Source of the DNA: Amycolatopsis tucumanensis
GTDB lineage: Bacteria > Actinomycetota > Actinomycetes > Mycobacteriales > Pseudonocardiaceae
NCBI RefSeq assembly: GCF_021654135.1
Contig: NZ_JAKGSD010000039.1
Coordinates: forward strand, 24,021-80,487
Length of the DNA: 56,467 nt
Direction of reading: 5' to 3'
A model generated the notes under the pieces. That model made no database searches, was not told where the DNA came from, and was given only the letters and a program-made list of their open reading frames with translations. The first letter of the stretch is position 1; every line of letters begins with the position of its first letter. A program made the position numbers and the translations under genes. This document shows positions 26,291 through 34,819 of this stretch, piece by piece.

Positions 26291-27246
26291 GCCAGCCCCG
26301 CCCGCTGGGACCGGACGTACAGCCCGGTGACGGACAGCAGCAGCACGGTCATCACCACCCCGATCGCCGCGCCGAGGCCGTAGCGCGAACCGGCGAAGGC
26401 CTGCTGGTAGGCGTAGACGTTGAGCACCAGGTTCCGTCCCGCGACGCCACCGCCGCTGGTCATCACGTAGATCTGCGTGAACACCTTGAAGTCCCAGATG
26501 ATCGACTGCACGGTCGCGATCAGCAGCATCGGCCGCACCATCGGCAGCAGCACCGAGGTCGTCGTCCGCCACGCGCCCGCACCGTCCAAAGTGGCCGCCT
26601 CGACCACTTCGGCGGGCACCGCGCGGATCCCGGCGTACATGGTCACCAGGACGAACGGGAACGAGCACCAGATCACCTCCAGCGCCACCAGCCCGAACGC
26701 GCTGGTGGCGCCGAAGGTCCAGGAGTGCCCGGCCATGCCGCCGAACCCGAGTGACGCCAGCGCCTCGTTGACCAGGCCGAAATCGGCGTCGAAGAGGAAC
26801 AGCCAGATGTAGGACCCGGCCACCGCGGGGGTGGCCCACGCGCCGAGCGCGGCGAGGAACAACAGCGTGCGGGGCACCGCGCGGACCTTGCTCGCCAGCA
26901 CCGCCAGCCCGGTGCCCGCCACCAGGCTGCCCACCACGCACACCGCCGCGAACACGACGGTCTTGGCGAGCACGGTCCAGAACGTGGCGCTGCCGAGCAG
27001 TTCCACGTAGTTCGCCAGCCCGAGGAACCGCAGCGGCGCGTTGCCCGCCGCCTCGGCCTGCCCGTAGTCGTAGAACGAGATGACGACGAGCTGGTAGATC
27101 GGGTAGGCCAGCACCACCAGCAGCAGGATCGCGGCGGGGGCGAGGTAGCGGACGGCGGCGGGGCCGTCCCCGCGCCTGCGGCGGCGCGGGGACGGTGCGG
27201 GCGGCGCTGTCGGCGCCTCGGGCGCCAGCAGGTTCGGGGTGGCCAC
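26287..27246 (-). CDS. Sugar ABC transporter permease (DasB/MalF-like)
   Basis: A 319-residue permease. A cytoplasmic Pro/Arg-rich N-terminus (about 30 residues) precedes six hydrophobic segments and the EAA loop VPAEVVEAATLDGAGAWRTTTSVLLPM. The GTG start lies one base after the stop of the binding-protein gene, and its own stop overlaps the next permease. It forms the membrane channel with that partner. The N-terminal extension is a common feature of MalF-type subunits. Confidence 0.92.
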   Translation of the reverse strand: MATPNLLAPEAPTAPPAPSPRRRRRGDGPAAVRYLAPAAILLLVVLAYPIYQLVVISFYDYGQAEAAGNAPLRFLGLANYVELLGSATFWTVLAKTVVFAAVCVVGSLVAGTGLAVLASKVRAVPRTLLFLAALGAWATPAVAGSYIWLFLFDADFGLVNEALASLGFGGMAGHSWTFGATSAFGLVALEVIWCSFPFVLVTMYAGIRAVPAEVVEAATLDGAGAWRTTTSVLLPMVRPMLLIATVQSIIWDFKVFTQIYVMTSGGGVAGRNLVLNVYAYQQAFAGSRYGLGAAIGVVMTVLLLSVTGLYVRSQRAGLA

Positions 27247-27247
27247 G

Positions 27248-28534
27248 TCAGCCGCCGAAGGCCTGGTTCATCGCCTCGTTCGCGGCCGCGAGCGCGGCGT
27301 CCGGGCTCTTCTCCCCGGTCGCGATCTGCTGCACCGCGGTCGGCAGCACGCCCTGCGCGTCGATGCGCGACCAGGCCGGGCTGGACGGCACGAACTTCGT
27401 GCCCGCCTTGAGCGTCGCCACGAACGGCTCCAGGAACGGGTCGCTCGCCGCCACCTGGTTCTGCACCGCGGTCAGCGTCGGCAGGTTGCCCATCGCCTCG
27501 TACATCCGCGCCTGGTACTTCGCCCCGGCGAGCAGTTCGGCGAACTCGGTGGCCAGGCTGCGGTGGGTGGTCGCGCGGAACACGCCGAGCAGGTTGCCAC
27601 CGGCGAACGCGGGCGCGACCGACCCCGGCTGCGTGCCGGGCAGCGGCACGACCGCGTACTTGCCCCGCACCGCGCCGGCTTCCACGGCCTTGCGGTTGAA
27701 GTCGCCGCCGATCGTCATCGCGGCCTTGCCCCCGGCGAACGCCTGCACGCTCTGGGTGCCGGTGGAGTTCGCGCACTGCTCCGGCGGGCAGATGCCTGGG
27801 CTGAGCAGGCTCGCGTAGGCGCTGACCCCGGCCGCGGTGGCGGGCGAGGTGAGGTCGCCGCGCCAGGCGCCGCCGGTGTTCCGGGCGACCTCGCCGCCGT
27901 GGGCCCACACGAACGGCAGCAGCGCGTAGGTGTACTTGCCGCCGACCGAGATGCCGTACAGGTCGGGCCGCGCGGCGCGGATCGCGCGGGCGGTCTCGGT
28001 GAGCTCGGCCAGCGTCGCCGGCGGCCGCAGGCCGAGTTCGGCGAACACGTCGGTGCGGTAGTAGAGCGCGCGGATGCCCGTGTACCAGGGGATGCCGTAG
28101 GTCTTGCCGTCCGCCTTCGCGGTGTCCAGGACGCTCGCCTGCAGCCCGGCGCCTTCCGGCCAGGCGCGGATGTCCTCGGTGAGGTCGGCGAGCGCGCCCG
28201 TCTGGGCGTAGCTCGCGACGTCGGTGTTGCCGAACTCGGCGACGTCCGGCGCGCTGGCGGGATCGTTGAAGGCGCCGGAGAACCGGTCCGCGCGGCCTTC
28301 CACCGGGATCCACTGGACGTCCACCTTGACTCCGGGGTGCGCGGCTTCGAACTCCGCGACCGCGTCCTTCACGACCGCTTCCTTGGGCGCGCGGTTGGCC
28401 TCGTCGAACAGCCAGACCCGCAGGGTTCCGGTCTTCTCGTCACCACCGGGCCCGGCAGGCCCGGTCTGGGCCGGCGCGCAGGCCGCGGCGGTGGCCACGA
28501 CCGCGAGCGCGGCGAGGGTACGACGGATTCTCAA
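27248..28534 (-). CDS. Sugar-binding lipoprotein of ABC transporter (DasA-like)
   Basis: A 428-residue extracytoplasmic solute-binding protein of the maltose/N-acetylglucosamine class. The signal peptide ends in the lipobox VVATAAAC, so the mature protein is lipid-anchored at Cys19. The binding fold begins TLRVWLFDEANRAPKEAV, with GIPWYTGIRALYYRTDVF and AFAGGKAAMTIGG typical of the family. It heads the operon with the two permeases and the hexosaminidase. The start codon is TTG, with CGGAGG five bases upstream. Two regulatory sites lie upstream: an inverted repeat next to the ribosome site and a dre site. Ligand (chitobiose or GlcNAc) is inferred from the dre site and GH20 gene. Confidence 0.9.
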   Translation of the reverse strand: MRIRRTLAALAVVATAAACAPAQTGPAGPGGDEKTGTLRVWLFDEANRAPKEAVVKDAVAEFEAAHPGVKVDVQWIPVEGRADRFSGAFNDPASAPDVAEFGNTDVASYAQTGALADLTEDIRAWPEGAGLQASVLDTAKADGKTYGIPWYTGIRALYYRTDVFAELGLRPPATLAELTETARAIRAARPDLYGISVGGKYTYALLPFVWAHGGEVARNTGGAWRGDLTSPATAAGVSAYASLLSPGICPPEQCANSTGTQSVQAFAGGKAAMTIGGDFNRKAVEAGAVRGKYAVVPLPGTQPGSVAPAFAGGNLLGVFRATTHRSLATEFAELLAGAKYQARMYEAMGNLPTLTAVQNQVAASDPFLEPFVATLKAGTKFVPSSPAWSRIDAQGVLPTAVQQIATGEKSPDAALAAANEAMNQAFGG

Positions 28535-28545
28535 CGCAGCCTCCG

Positions 28546-28560
28546 TTGCGTGTCACGCAA
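28546..28560. promoter_or_regulatory. Inverted repeat TTGCGTGTCACGCAA before the binding-protein gene
   Basis: A perfect 7-bp inverted repeat around one central base, touching the ribosome site of the DasA-like gene. Almost the same sequence lies in the promoter region of the IclR/D-amino-acid genes 5.4 kb away, which suggests the same regulator binds both. Placement between promoter and start fits repression. Confidence 0.6.
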
Positions 28561-28611
28561 TGTGCGTTTCGCTATTGGCAACAGAGCCTAAATCGGACGT
28601 TCACCTCGCCA

Positions 28612-28627
28612 CAAGGTCTAGACCATT
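28612..28627. promoter_or_regulatory. DasR-responsive element (dre site)
   Basis: The core GGTCTAGACC (28615-28624) is a perfect palindrome and matches the DasR consensus ACTGGTCTAGACCAGT at 12 of 16 positions. It lies about 80 bases upstream of the sugar-binding protein gene. DasR is the GntR-family repressor of chitin and GlcNAc genes in actinomycetes, released by glucosamine phosphates. Its gene is not in this window. Confidence 0.85.
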
Positions 28628-28644
28628 ACCACTGCGTAACTCCC

Positions 28645-29688
28645 TCAGCGGAACAACACGGTGGCGACCTCGGGCACCGCCAGTTCGCCCTCCGCCGCGC
28701 CGAGCCGTCCGGTCGCCGGATCGCGGGGCAGCCAGGTGACCGTCCCGGAACGCTGGTTCGACACGTACATCCGGCGCGCGGACGCGTCGAAGGTGAAGTG
28801 GCGCGGCCAGTTCCCGCCCGTCGGCGCCGCCTGCACCGGCGTCAGCGCGCGACCGGTGCGCAGCGCCGCGATCGTGTTCGCGCCACGCACCGAGACGTAC
28901 ACGAACCGGCCGTCCGGGGCCACCGCGATCTCCCCGGGGTAGTCCTGGTCCCGCACGCCCACCGGCACCGCGTCGCGGAGCCGGACCTCGCCGCGCACCG
29001 GGTCCCACGTGCCCGGCACGACCGCCGGGTCCAGCTCGCACGCCACGTACAACGCGCGCCCGCCCGGATGGAACGCGAGGTGCCGCGGCCCGGTCCCCGC
29101 GGGCAGCGAGACTTGCTGGTGGGCGACCAGCTTCCCCGCGTCGAGCCGGTAGACGTACACCGAGTCCGTGCCCAGGTCCACGGCCAGCACCCACCGGCCG
29201 GACGGATCGGGCAGGACCTGGTGCGCGTGCGGCTGCGCGCCCGCGTGCCGCACCAGGTCCGTGGCCTCGCCGAGCGTCCCGTCGCGCCGGATCGGGTGCA
29301 CCACCAGCGATCCCGACGTGTAGTTCGCAGTCAGCAGGTGCCGCCCGGCCACCGACAGGTGCGTCGGACCGGCCCCGAGCGTCGAACGGCTGCCGAGCAC
29401 CGCCGGCTTCAGCGGATCACGCACGTCGACCGCGGTGACCGTGCCGTCCTCGGTCTCGTTGGTCGCGTACAGCAGCTTCTTGTCAGCCGACAACGCGAAC
29501 CACGACGCGGCGGGCACGCCCGGCACGGTGAACCCGCGCCGCAGGCCCGCCTCGCCGGCGAGGGCGACGTCCAGGCCTGCGGCGTAACTGCCCACGAAAG
29601 CCACCCGCGGCGGCGACGAGGGGATGGTCACCGGAACGGCCAGCAGGCCGGTAGCGCCGAGAAAGGTGCGGCGGCGGATGTCCGGCAC
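28645..29688 (-). CDS. Lactonase-family beta-propeller protein (6-phosphogluconolactonase-like)
   Basis: A 347-residue seven-bladed propeller of the cycloisomerase-2/Pgl type, with repeated blade ends such as WFALSADKKLLYATNE, GPTHLSVAGRHLLTANY, GPRHLAFHPGGRALYVACE and WPRHFTFDASARRMYVSN. The N-terminus IRRRTFLGATGLLAVP resembles a Tat or lipid-free Sec signal, so the protein is probably exported, which argues against a role in central pentose-phosphate metabolism. It is the last gene of the GntP/D-aminoacylase run, 10 bases after the permease stop, with GGAGG before its GTG. Substrate unknown. Confidence 0.85.
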   Translation of the reverse strand: MPDIRRRTFLGATGLLAVPVTIPSSPPRVAFVGSYAAGLDVALAGEAGLRRGFTVPGVPAASWFALSADKKLLYATNETEDGTVTAVDVRDPLKPAVLGSRSTLGAGPTHLSVAGRHLLTANYTSGSLVVHPIRRDGTLGEATDLVRHAGAQPHAHQVLPDPSGRWVLAVDLGTDSVYVYRLDAGKLVAHQQVSLPAGTGPRHLAFHPGGRALYVACELDPAVVPGTWDPVRGEVRLRDAVPVGVRDQDYPGEIAVAPDGRFVYVSVRGANTIAALRTGRALTPVQAAPTGGNWPRHFTFDASARRMYVSNQRSGTVTWLPRDPATGRLGAAEGELAVPEVATVLFR

Positions 29689-29698
29689 GGCACTCCTC

Positions 29699-31081
29699 CT
29701 ACACGATCGCCATCAGGATCGCGGACATCGCGAACCCCGACACGGACAGGATGGTTTCCAGGACGGTCCAGGTCTTGAGCGTTTCGCCGACGGTCAGCCC
29801 GAAGTACCGCGACACGATCCAGAACCCGCCGTCGTTGACGTGCGAGGCGATGATCGACCCGGCGGCGATCGCGACCACGATCAGCGCCAGCTGCGCCTGC
29901 GAGTACCCGGCATCGGCCAGGCTCGGCGCGATGATGCCGCCGGTGGTCACGATCGCGACCGTCGCCGAACCCTGCGCGAGCCGCAGCCCGCAGCTGATCA
30001 CGTAGGCGGCCGCGATCACCGGCAGGCCACCGGCCTGCAGCGAGTCGGCCACCGCCTTGCCGATCCCGGTCGCCGACAGCACCGCGCCGAAGAACGCGCC
30101 CGCGCCCACCACCAGCAGCAGCATCGCCACCGGGCGCAGCGCGGCGGCCGACAGCGCGGACAGCTCCTTGCCGGTCATCCCGCGGCGCGTGCCCAGCAGC
30201 CAGGACGCGAGCAGCACGGCGATCGTGAGCGCCACCGCCGGCGTGCCGACGAACGCCGCCACCCCCGCGGCCGCGGAGTTCTTCGGCAGCCAGATGCTGC
30301 CGAACGTGCCGGCCAGGATCAGCACCAGCGGCACCGCGATGATCGCCGACACCAGCCCCAGCGACGGCCCGGGCCCCTCCTCGCCGTCCTCGTCGACGAT
30401 CATCTCCGCCGGAACCTCGATGTTCATCCGCTTGCCGATCCACGACGGGAACACCACGCCGGCGAGGAACCACGCGGGCAGACCGCACACCGCGCCCATC
30501 AGGATGATCCAGCCGAGGTCGACGTGCAACAGCCCGGCCGCGGCCACCGGGCCAGGGTGCGGCGGGATGAACGCGTGCGTCATGGACAGCCCGGCCAGCA
30601 GCGGCAGGCAGTACAGCAGCAGCGACCGGCCGCCCTGCCGCGCGGCGACGTACACGAGTGGCGCCAGCACGAAGATGCCGATGTCGAAGAACACCGGAAC
30701 GCCGAAGATCAGGCCGGCCAGGCCCATCGCCAGCGGCGCGCGCTTCTCGCCGAAGGCCCGCAGCAGCGCGCCGGTCAGCACCCGCGCCCCGCCGGACTTC
30801 TCCAGGATCGCGCCGAGCAGCGTGCCGAGACCGATGATCGCGGCGATGTGCCCCAGGATCCCGCCGAAACCCTTTTCCAGCAACGAGTCCGACGTCTTCT
30901 GCGCGGTGCCGACGATCGTGCCGACCGGCAGCCCGGCCGCCAGCGCGGTGAGCAGCCCGACGATGATCAGGGCGATGAACGGTTCGGTCTTGAACCGGAT
31001 GATCATGACCAGCAGGACGGCGATCGACACCGCCGCGAGCGTGAGCAGCCCTCCGGTGGAGTGCTGCAGCCAGTCGATCAA
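29699..31081 (-). CDS. GntP-family permease (gluconate/D-serine type)
   Basis: A 460-residue transporter with about twelve hydrophobic segments. Family signatures include GFGGILGHIAAIIGLGTLLGAILEKSGGA, VPVFFDIGIFVLAPLVY and FIPPHPGPVAAAGLLHVDLG. GntP relatives import gluconate, other sugar acids or D-serine (DsdX). Between a D-aminoacylase gene and a D-serine dehydratase-like gene, D-serine or another D-amino acid is a reasonable cargo, while the adjacent lactonase leaves gluconate possible. The start is TTG, overlapping the upstream stop as TTGA, with AGGAGG six bases before it. Confidence 0.9.
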   Translation of the reverse strand: MIDWLQHSTGGLLTLAAVSIAVLLVMIIRFKTEPFIALIIVGLLTALAAGLPVGTIVGTAQKTSDSLLEKGFGGILGHIAAIIGLGTLLGAILEKSGGARVLTGALLRAFGEKRAPLAMGLAGLIFGVPVFFDIGIFVLAPLVYVAARQGGRSLLLYCLPLLAGLSMTHAFIPPHPGPVAAAGLLHVDLGWIILMGAVCGLPAWFLAGVVFPSWIGKRMNIEVPAEMIVDEDGEEGPGPSLGLVSAIIAVPLVLILAGTFGSIWLPKNSAAAGVAAFVGTPAVALTIAVLLASWLLGTRRGMTGKELSALSAAALRPVAMLLLVVGAGAFFGAVLSATGIGKAVADSLQAGGLPVIAAAYVISCGLRLAQGSATVAIVTTGGIIAPSLADAGYSQAQLALIVVAIAAGSIIASHVNDGGFWIVSRYFGLTVGETLKTWTVLETILSVSGFAMSAILMAIV

Positions 31082-32658
31082 GCGGACCTCCTGAGTGAAC
31101 GGCCGGCGAGCGCGCCGGTGGGCCTGCCGTCGTCGATGGCCGCGACGCCGTTGACGAAGACGTAGGGGATGCCCGCGGCCTGCTGCCGCGGGTCGTCGAA
31201 GGTGGCCGTGTCGGCCACGGTGTCCGGGTCGAACAGCACCAGGTCGGCCGCGTATCCCGGCTTCACCAGCCCGCGGTCGGTCAGCCGCAGCCGTCGTGCG
31301 GCCCGCCCGGTCAGGTGCGCGACGCAGTCGGCGAGGTCCAGCACGCCCAGCTCCCGCACGTACCGCGCGAGGTAGCGGGGGAAGGTGCCCCAGGCCCGCG
31401 GGTGCGGCCGGTCGCCGACGAGCAGGCCGTCGCTGCCGCCGGTGTGCGTGCGGTGGCGCATGATCGCCTGCACGTTCTCCTCGTGCCCGACGTGCATCAG
31501 GCACGACGTGCCGAGCCGTTCGGAGACCAGCACGTCGAAGTACAGCCGCGCGGCGGGCACCCCGGCGCGCCGGGCGGACTCGGCCACCGAAAGCCCGACC
31601 AGGTGGGCGTTTTCGGCCTTGCGCACGCCGTTGATCTCGATGCACTCCCAGTCGATCGGCACGCCGTGCGCGCCGTCGGAACCGGTCTCCTCGATCTCGG
31701 CGCGGATCCGCTCCCGCGTCTCCGGATCGGTCAGCCGCTCCAGTGTCGCGTCGATCCCGCCCTCGGCAGCCCAGCTCGGCAGCAACGCGGACAGGTACGT
31801 CGCGCCGGGCAGGTACGGGTAGGTGTCGAGGGTGATGTCGACGCCGTCGTCGAGCGCGTCGTCCAGCAGCCGCAGCAGATCCGGCGCCCGGCCCTTGTTG
31901 ACGGAGAAGTTCATGGTGGCGTGCGCCAGGTGCAGCGGGCACTTCGCGCGGCGGCACACCTCGACCATCTCCGCGAACGCCTCCAGCGCGCCCGCGCCGT
32001 AGCTGCGGTGGTGCGGGCTGTAGTAGCCGCCCCGCGCGCCAACCACCTCGCACAGCGCGACCAGTTCGTCGTCGTCGGCGTACATGCCCGGGGTGTAGGT
32101 CAGGCCCGAGGACATGCCGACCGCGCCCTCGTCCAGGCCCGTCGCGACCAGCTCGCGCATCCGGTCCAGTTCGGACTCCGTGGCAGGCCGGTCGTCGAAC
32201 CCGACGGCGAGCATCCGGACGGTGCCCTGCGGGACCAGGTAGGCGGCGTTGACGGCGACGCCGCGGTCCAGCCGGTCCAGGTACTCGCCGACCGAGCGCC
32301 AGTTCCAGTCGAACCCGGGCGGGTCGTCGTTCCAGCCGGCGAGCTGCTCGCGCAGCGCGGCCAGCGCGGTGTCGTCGACCGGGGCGTAGGACAGCCCGTC
32401 CTGGCCGAGCACCTCGGTGGTCACGCCCTGGGACACCTTCGCCAGGTGGTCCGGCGCGGCGAGCAGCTGCAGGTCGGAGTGCGAGTGCATGTCGATAAAA
32501 CCGGGCGCGAGCACCAGCCCGTCCGCGTCGATCACCCGCGTGCCCGTCAGGCCGGGACCGATGTCCGCGATCCGGCCGTGCTCGACACCGACGTCGGCCC
32601 GGAACAGGGGAGCGCCGGTGCCGTCGGCGATCCGCGCGCCACGCAGAACGAGGTCCAT
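31078..32658 (-). CDS. N-acyl-D-amino-acid deacylase (amidohydrolase)
   Basis: A 526-residue zinc amidohydrolase. The HxH metal motif is in GFIDMHSHSD; the barrel continues with GVTTEVLGQDGLSYAP, GAVGMSSGLTYTPGMYA, YYSPHHRSY, LHLAHATMN and TGGSDGLLVGDRPHPRAWGTFPR, all typical of D-aminoacylases and dihydropyrimidinase-like relatives. It would free D-amino acids from N-acyl forms. It lies nine bases after the D-serine dehydratase-like gene and overlaps the GntP gene by four bases. The conserved SDG motif supports D-aminoacylase over hydantoinase. Confidence 0.9.
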   Translation of the reverse strand: MDLVLRGARIADGTGAPLFRADVGVEHGRIADIGPGLTGTRVIDADGLVLAPGFIDMHSHSDLQLLAAPDHLAKVSQGVTTEVLGQDGLSYAPVDDTALAALREQLAGWNDDPPGFDWNWRSVGEYLDRLDRGVAVNAAYLVPQGTVRMLAVGFDDRPATESELDRMRELVATGLDEGAVGMSSGLTYTPGMYADDDELVALCEVVGARGGYYSPHHRSYGAGALEAFAEMVEVCRRAKCPLHLAHATMNFSVNKGRAPDLLRLLDDALDDGVDITLDTYPYLPGATYLSALLPSWAAEGGIDATLERLTDPETRERIRAEIEETGSDGAHGVPIDWECIEINGVRKAENAHLVGLSVAESARRAGVPAARLYFDVLVSERLGTSCLMHVGHEENVQAIMRHRTHTGGSDGLLVGDRPHPRAWGTFPRYLARYVRELGVLDLADCVAHLTGRAARRLRLTDRGLVKPGYAADLVLFDPDTVADTATFDDPRQQAAGIPYVFVNGVAAIDDGRPTGALAGRSLRRSA

Positions 32659-32667
32659 TGTGGACTC

Positions 32668-33969
32668 CTAGAAGTAGGTGCGGACGAAGTCCACGACGGT
32701 GTCGCCGTCGACCACGGGCAGCAGCGGCCACTTGTCGAACACGGTGCACGGGTGGGACAGGCCGAGCCCGACCCAGTCGCCGACCCGCAGCGGCGAATCC
32801 GGTGGCAGCGCGACGAAGGCGTGCTGGTCGTTGAGCGCGGTGACGGTGTGGCCGGTCAGCTTCGCCGGTGGCTCACCCGGACGCCGGTGCCACTGCGGCT
32901 CGGGCAGGCCCTCGTCGAAGGAGGCGTCCCGCTTGCCCAGGGTCAGCAGGGCGAGGTCGCCGGTCGGACGCGAGGTCACCTGGGCCCAGGCGCGCAGCGC
33001 GGAGCGGAACTGCGGGGTCCCGGCGATGCGCGGCTGCTCGCCGAGCGGGGAGATGCCGCGGTAGAAGCCGTCGTCGTGGGTCAGGTAGGCGCCGCTGCGC
33101 AGGACCGGCACCACCGGCAGGCCGTCCCAGTCCCCGGTGAGCGCGGCGGCGACCTGGTCGAAGTAGGCGCTGCCGCCTGCCGTGACGATCACCTGGTCCA
33201 GCCCGGCGAACAGGCCGCGACGCCCGATCGCGGCGGTGAGCTCGCGCAGGCGACCGAGGCAGGTGTCGACCGTTCGCCGCGATTCCGGGCCCGGGTCGTG
33301 GGCCAGCGCGCCCTCGTAGCCGCCGGTGCCGGCCAGTCGCAGGGCCGGGCTCGCGTGCGCGGCTTCGGCGATCGCCAGCGCGGTGTCCAGGTCACGCGCG
33401 CCGGTGCGCCCGCCGTCGCCGCCCAGTTCGACCAGCACGTCGACCTGGCGGCGTGTCCCGCGCAGCGCCTCGGTCATCAGCTCGACCGAGGCGACCGAGT
33501 CCACCCAGCAGCTGAACTCGAACTCCGGGTGCGCGTCCAGCTCCGCGCCCAGCCAGCGCAGTGCGGCGGGGTCGACGAGCTGGTTGGCCAGCAGGACCCG
33601 GGACACGCCGAAGGCGCGGTAGATCCGCAGCTGGCTCGCGTTGGCCGCGGTGATGCCCCACGCGCCGTGCTCCGCCTGCCGCGCGAACAGCTGCGGCGCC
33701 ATCGTGGTCTTGCCGTGCGGCGCGAGCCGGACGCCGACCTTGGTGCACCACTCCGCCATGGTCCGCAGGTTGTGCTCCAGCGCGTCCGCCTCCAGCACCA
33801 CCACCGGACCGACGAAACCGCCGGTGAACAGGCCGGGCCGGCGCGCGGCGGCCTCGGCGAGGGTGAGCCCCCACAGGTCGGCGGGGAGGGATTTGAACCG
33901 CCAGTCGAGCCGTTCGCCCGCGATCGCCGCCAGCGCGGCCGGGTCGAGGGTGCACTCGGAGGAAGCCAT
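32668..33969 (-). CDS. D-serine dehydratase-like / D-threonine aldolase-type PLP enzyme
   Basis: A 433-residue PLP enzyme with the alanine-racemase N-terminal barrel (PVVVLEADALEHNLRTMAEWCTKVGVRLAPHGKTTMAP; Lys in HGKTT holds PLP) and the C-terminal metal-binding domain (NDQHAFVAL...LGLSHPCTVFDKWPLLPVV, His and Cys ligands). This is the eukaryotic-type D-serine dehydratase/D-threonine aldolase family, annotated in actinomycetes as amino acid deaminase. It would convert a D-amino acid to a keto acid and ammonia. It leads a five-gene run and is divergent from an IclR regulator. RidA across the divide would clear the enamine such chemistry produces. Confidence 0.9.
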   Translation of the reverse strand: MASSECTLDPAALAAIAGERLDWRFKSLPADLWGLTLAEAAARRPGLFTGGFVGPVVVLEADALEHNLRTMAEWCTKVGVRLAPHGKTTMAPQLFARQAEHGAWGITAANASQLRIYRAFGVSRVLLANQLVDPAALRWLGAELDAHPEFEFSCWVDSVASVELMTEALRGTRRQVDVLVELGGDGGRTGARDLDTALAIAEAAHASPALRLAGTGGYEGALAHDPGPESRRTVDTCLGRLRELTAAIGRRGLFAGLDQVIVTAGGSAYFDQVAAALTGDWDGLPVVPVLRSGAYLTHDDGFYRGISPLGEQPRIAGTPQFRSALRAWAQVTSRPTGDLALLTLGKRDASFDEGLPEPQWHRRPGEPPAKLTGHTVTALNDQHAFVALPPDSPLRVGDWVGLGLSHPCTVFDKWPLLPVVDGDTVVDFVRTYF

Positions 33970-33978
33970 TCGAACTCC

Positions 33979-34008
33979 GTTGCGTGTTGTGCAACGCACG
34001 TTGCGCAA
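33979..34008. promoter_or_regulatory. Candidate IclR operator with nested inverted repeats
   Basis: The divergent region between the PLP enzyme and IclR genes holds TTGCGTGTTGTGCAA followed by ACGTTGCGCAA. The first part shares TTGCGTGT and GCAA with the perfect repeat in front of the sugar-binding protein gene. Overlapping TTGC...GCAA half-sites look like two adjacent regulator sites, as expected for an autoregulated IclR protein. Confidence 0.6.
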
Positions 34009-34060
34009 AATGAATGCGATAGGTGTAGCATCCGGTTCGTGGCAGGTCAATGGAGCGAAC

Positions 34061-34804
34061 GTGAGCCAGAGTCTTGATCGCGGGCTGAGCCTGCTGACCG
34101 CGCTCGCCGGCGGCGCGACCACCCTGGACGAGCTCGCCGACGCGCTCGGCGTGCACAAGTCGACGGTGCTGCGGCTGCTGCGCACCCTGGAGGCGCAGCA
34201 CTTCGTGCAGCGCGAGGGCGCGCGGCACTACCGGCTCGGCAGCGCCCTGTTCGACTTGGCCAACCGCGCGCTGGAGGGCCGGGACGTGCGGCGCGAGTCC
34301 GCGCCCGCCCTGGCCGCGCTCAACGACCGCACCGGGCACACCGTGCACCTGGCCACCTACGAAGACGGCGAGGTCGTCTACGTCGACAAGTACGAGGGCA
34401 GGCACAGCGTGCGGATGTACTCCCGCGTGGGCAAGCGCGCGCCGCTGCACTGCACGGCGGTCGGCAAGGTCCTGGTGGCCGCGCTGCCGGAGGCCCAGCG
34501 GGAGAAGGTCGCGCGCGACCTGGACTACCCGCGGCTGACCGCGAACACGATCACCACGGCCGACGAGTACCTGGCCGAGCTCGCGCGCGTCGCGGAGCGC
34601 GGGTACGCGGTGGACAACGCCGAGCACGAGGACTTCATCCACTGCGTGGCCGCGCCGGTGCGCGGACCGGGTGGGGCGGTGCTCGCGGCGGTGTCCCTGT
34701 CGGTGCCGAAGGTGCTGCTGGACTACGACGGCCTGCTGGCGCTGCTGCCGGACCTGCGGGCCGCCGCCGAGGACGCGTCCACCCACAACGGGTGGACCCG
34801 ATGA
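34061..34804 (+). CDS. IclR-family transcriptional regulator of the D-amino-acid genes
   Basis: A 247-residue regulator. Winged helix-turn-helix at about residues 1-60 (SLDRGLSLLTALAGG, LGVHKSTVLRLLRTLEAQHFVQR), then the IclR effector domain with the signature region HCTAVGKVLVAALPE and GYAVDNAEHEDFIHCVAAPV. The GTG has GGAG five bases upstream. It is divergent from the D-amino-acid genes across inverted repeats and is followed 15 bases later by ridA. It most likely represses both sides and may also act at the Das promoter, where a matching site exists. Confidence 0.92.
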   Translation: MSQSLDRGLSLLTALAGGATTLDELADALGVHKSTVLRLLRTLEAQHFVQREGARHYRLGSALFDLANRALEGRDVRRESAPALAALNDRTGHTVHLATYEDGEVVYVDKYEGRHSVRMYSRVGKRAPLHCTAVGKVLVAALPEAQREKVARDLDYPRLTANTITTADEYLAELARVAERGYAVDNAEHEDFIHCVAAPVRGPGGAVLAAVSLSVPKVLLDYDGLLALLPDLRAAAEDASTHNGWTR

Positions 34805-34819
34805 GGAAGGAACTCCTAC

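Noticed and set aside
32749..33392. Open frames antisense to or shifted within the D-serine dehydratase-like gene
   Set aside because: They overlap a clear PLP enzyme and show no domain of their own.
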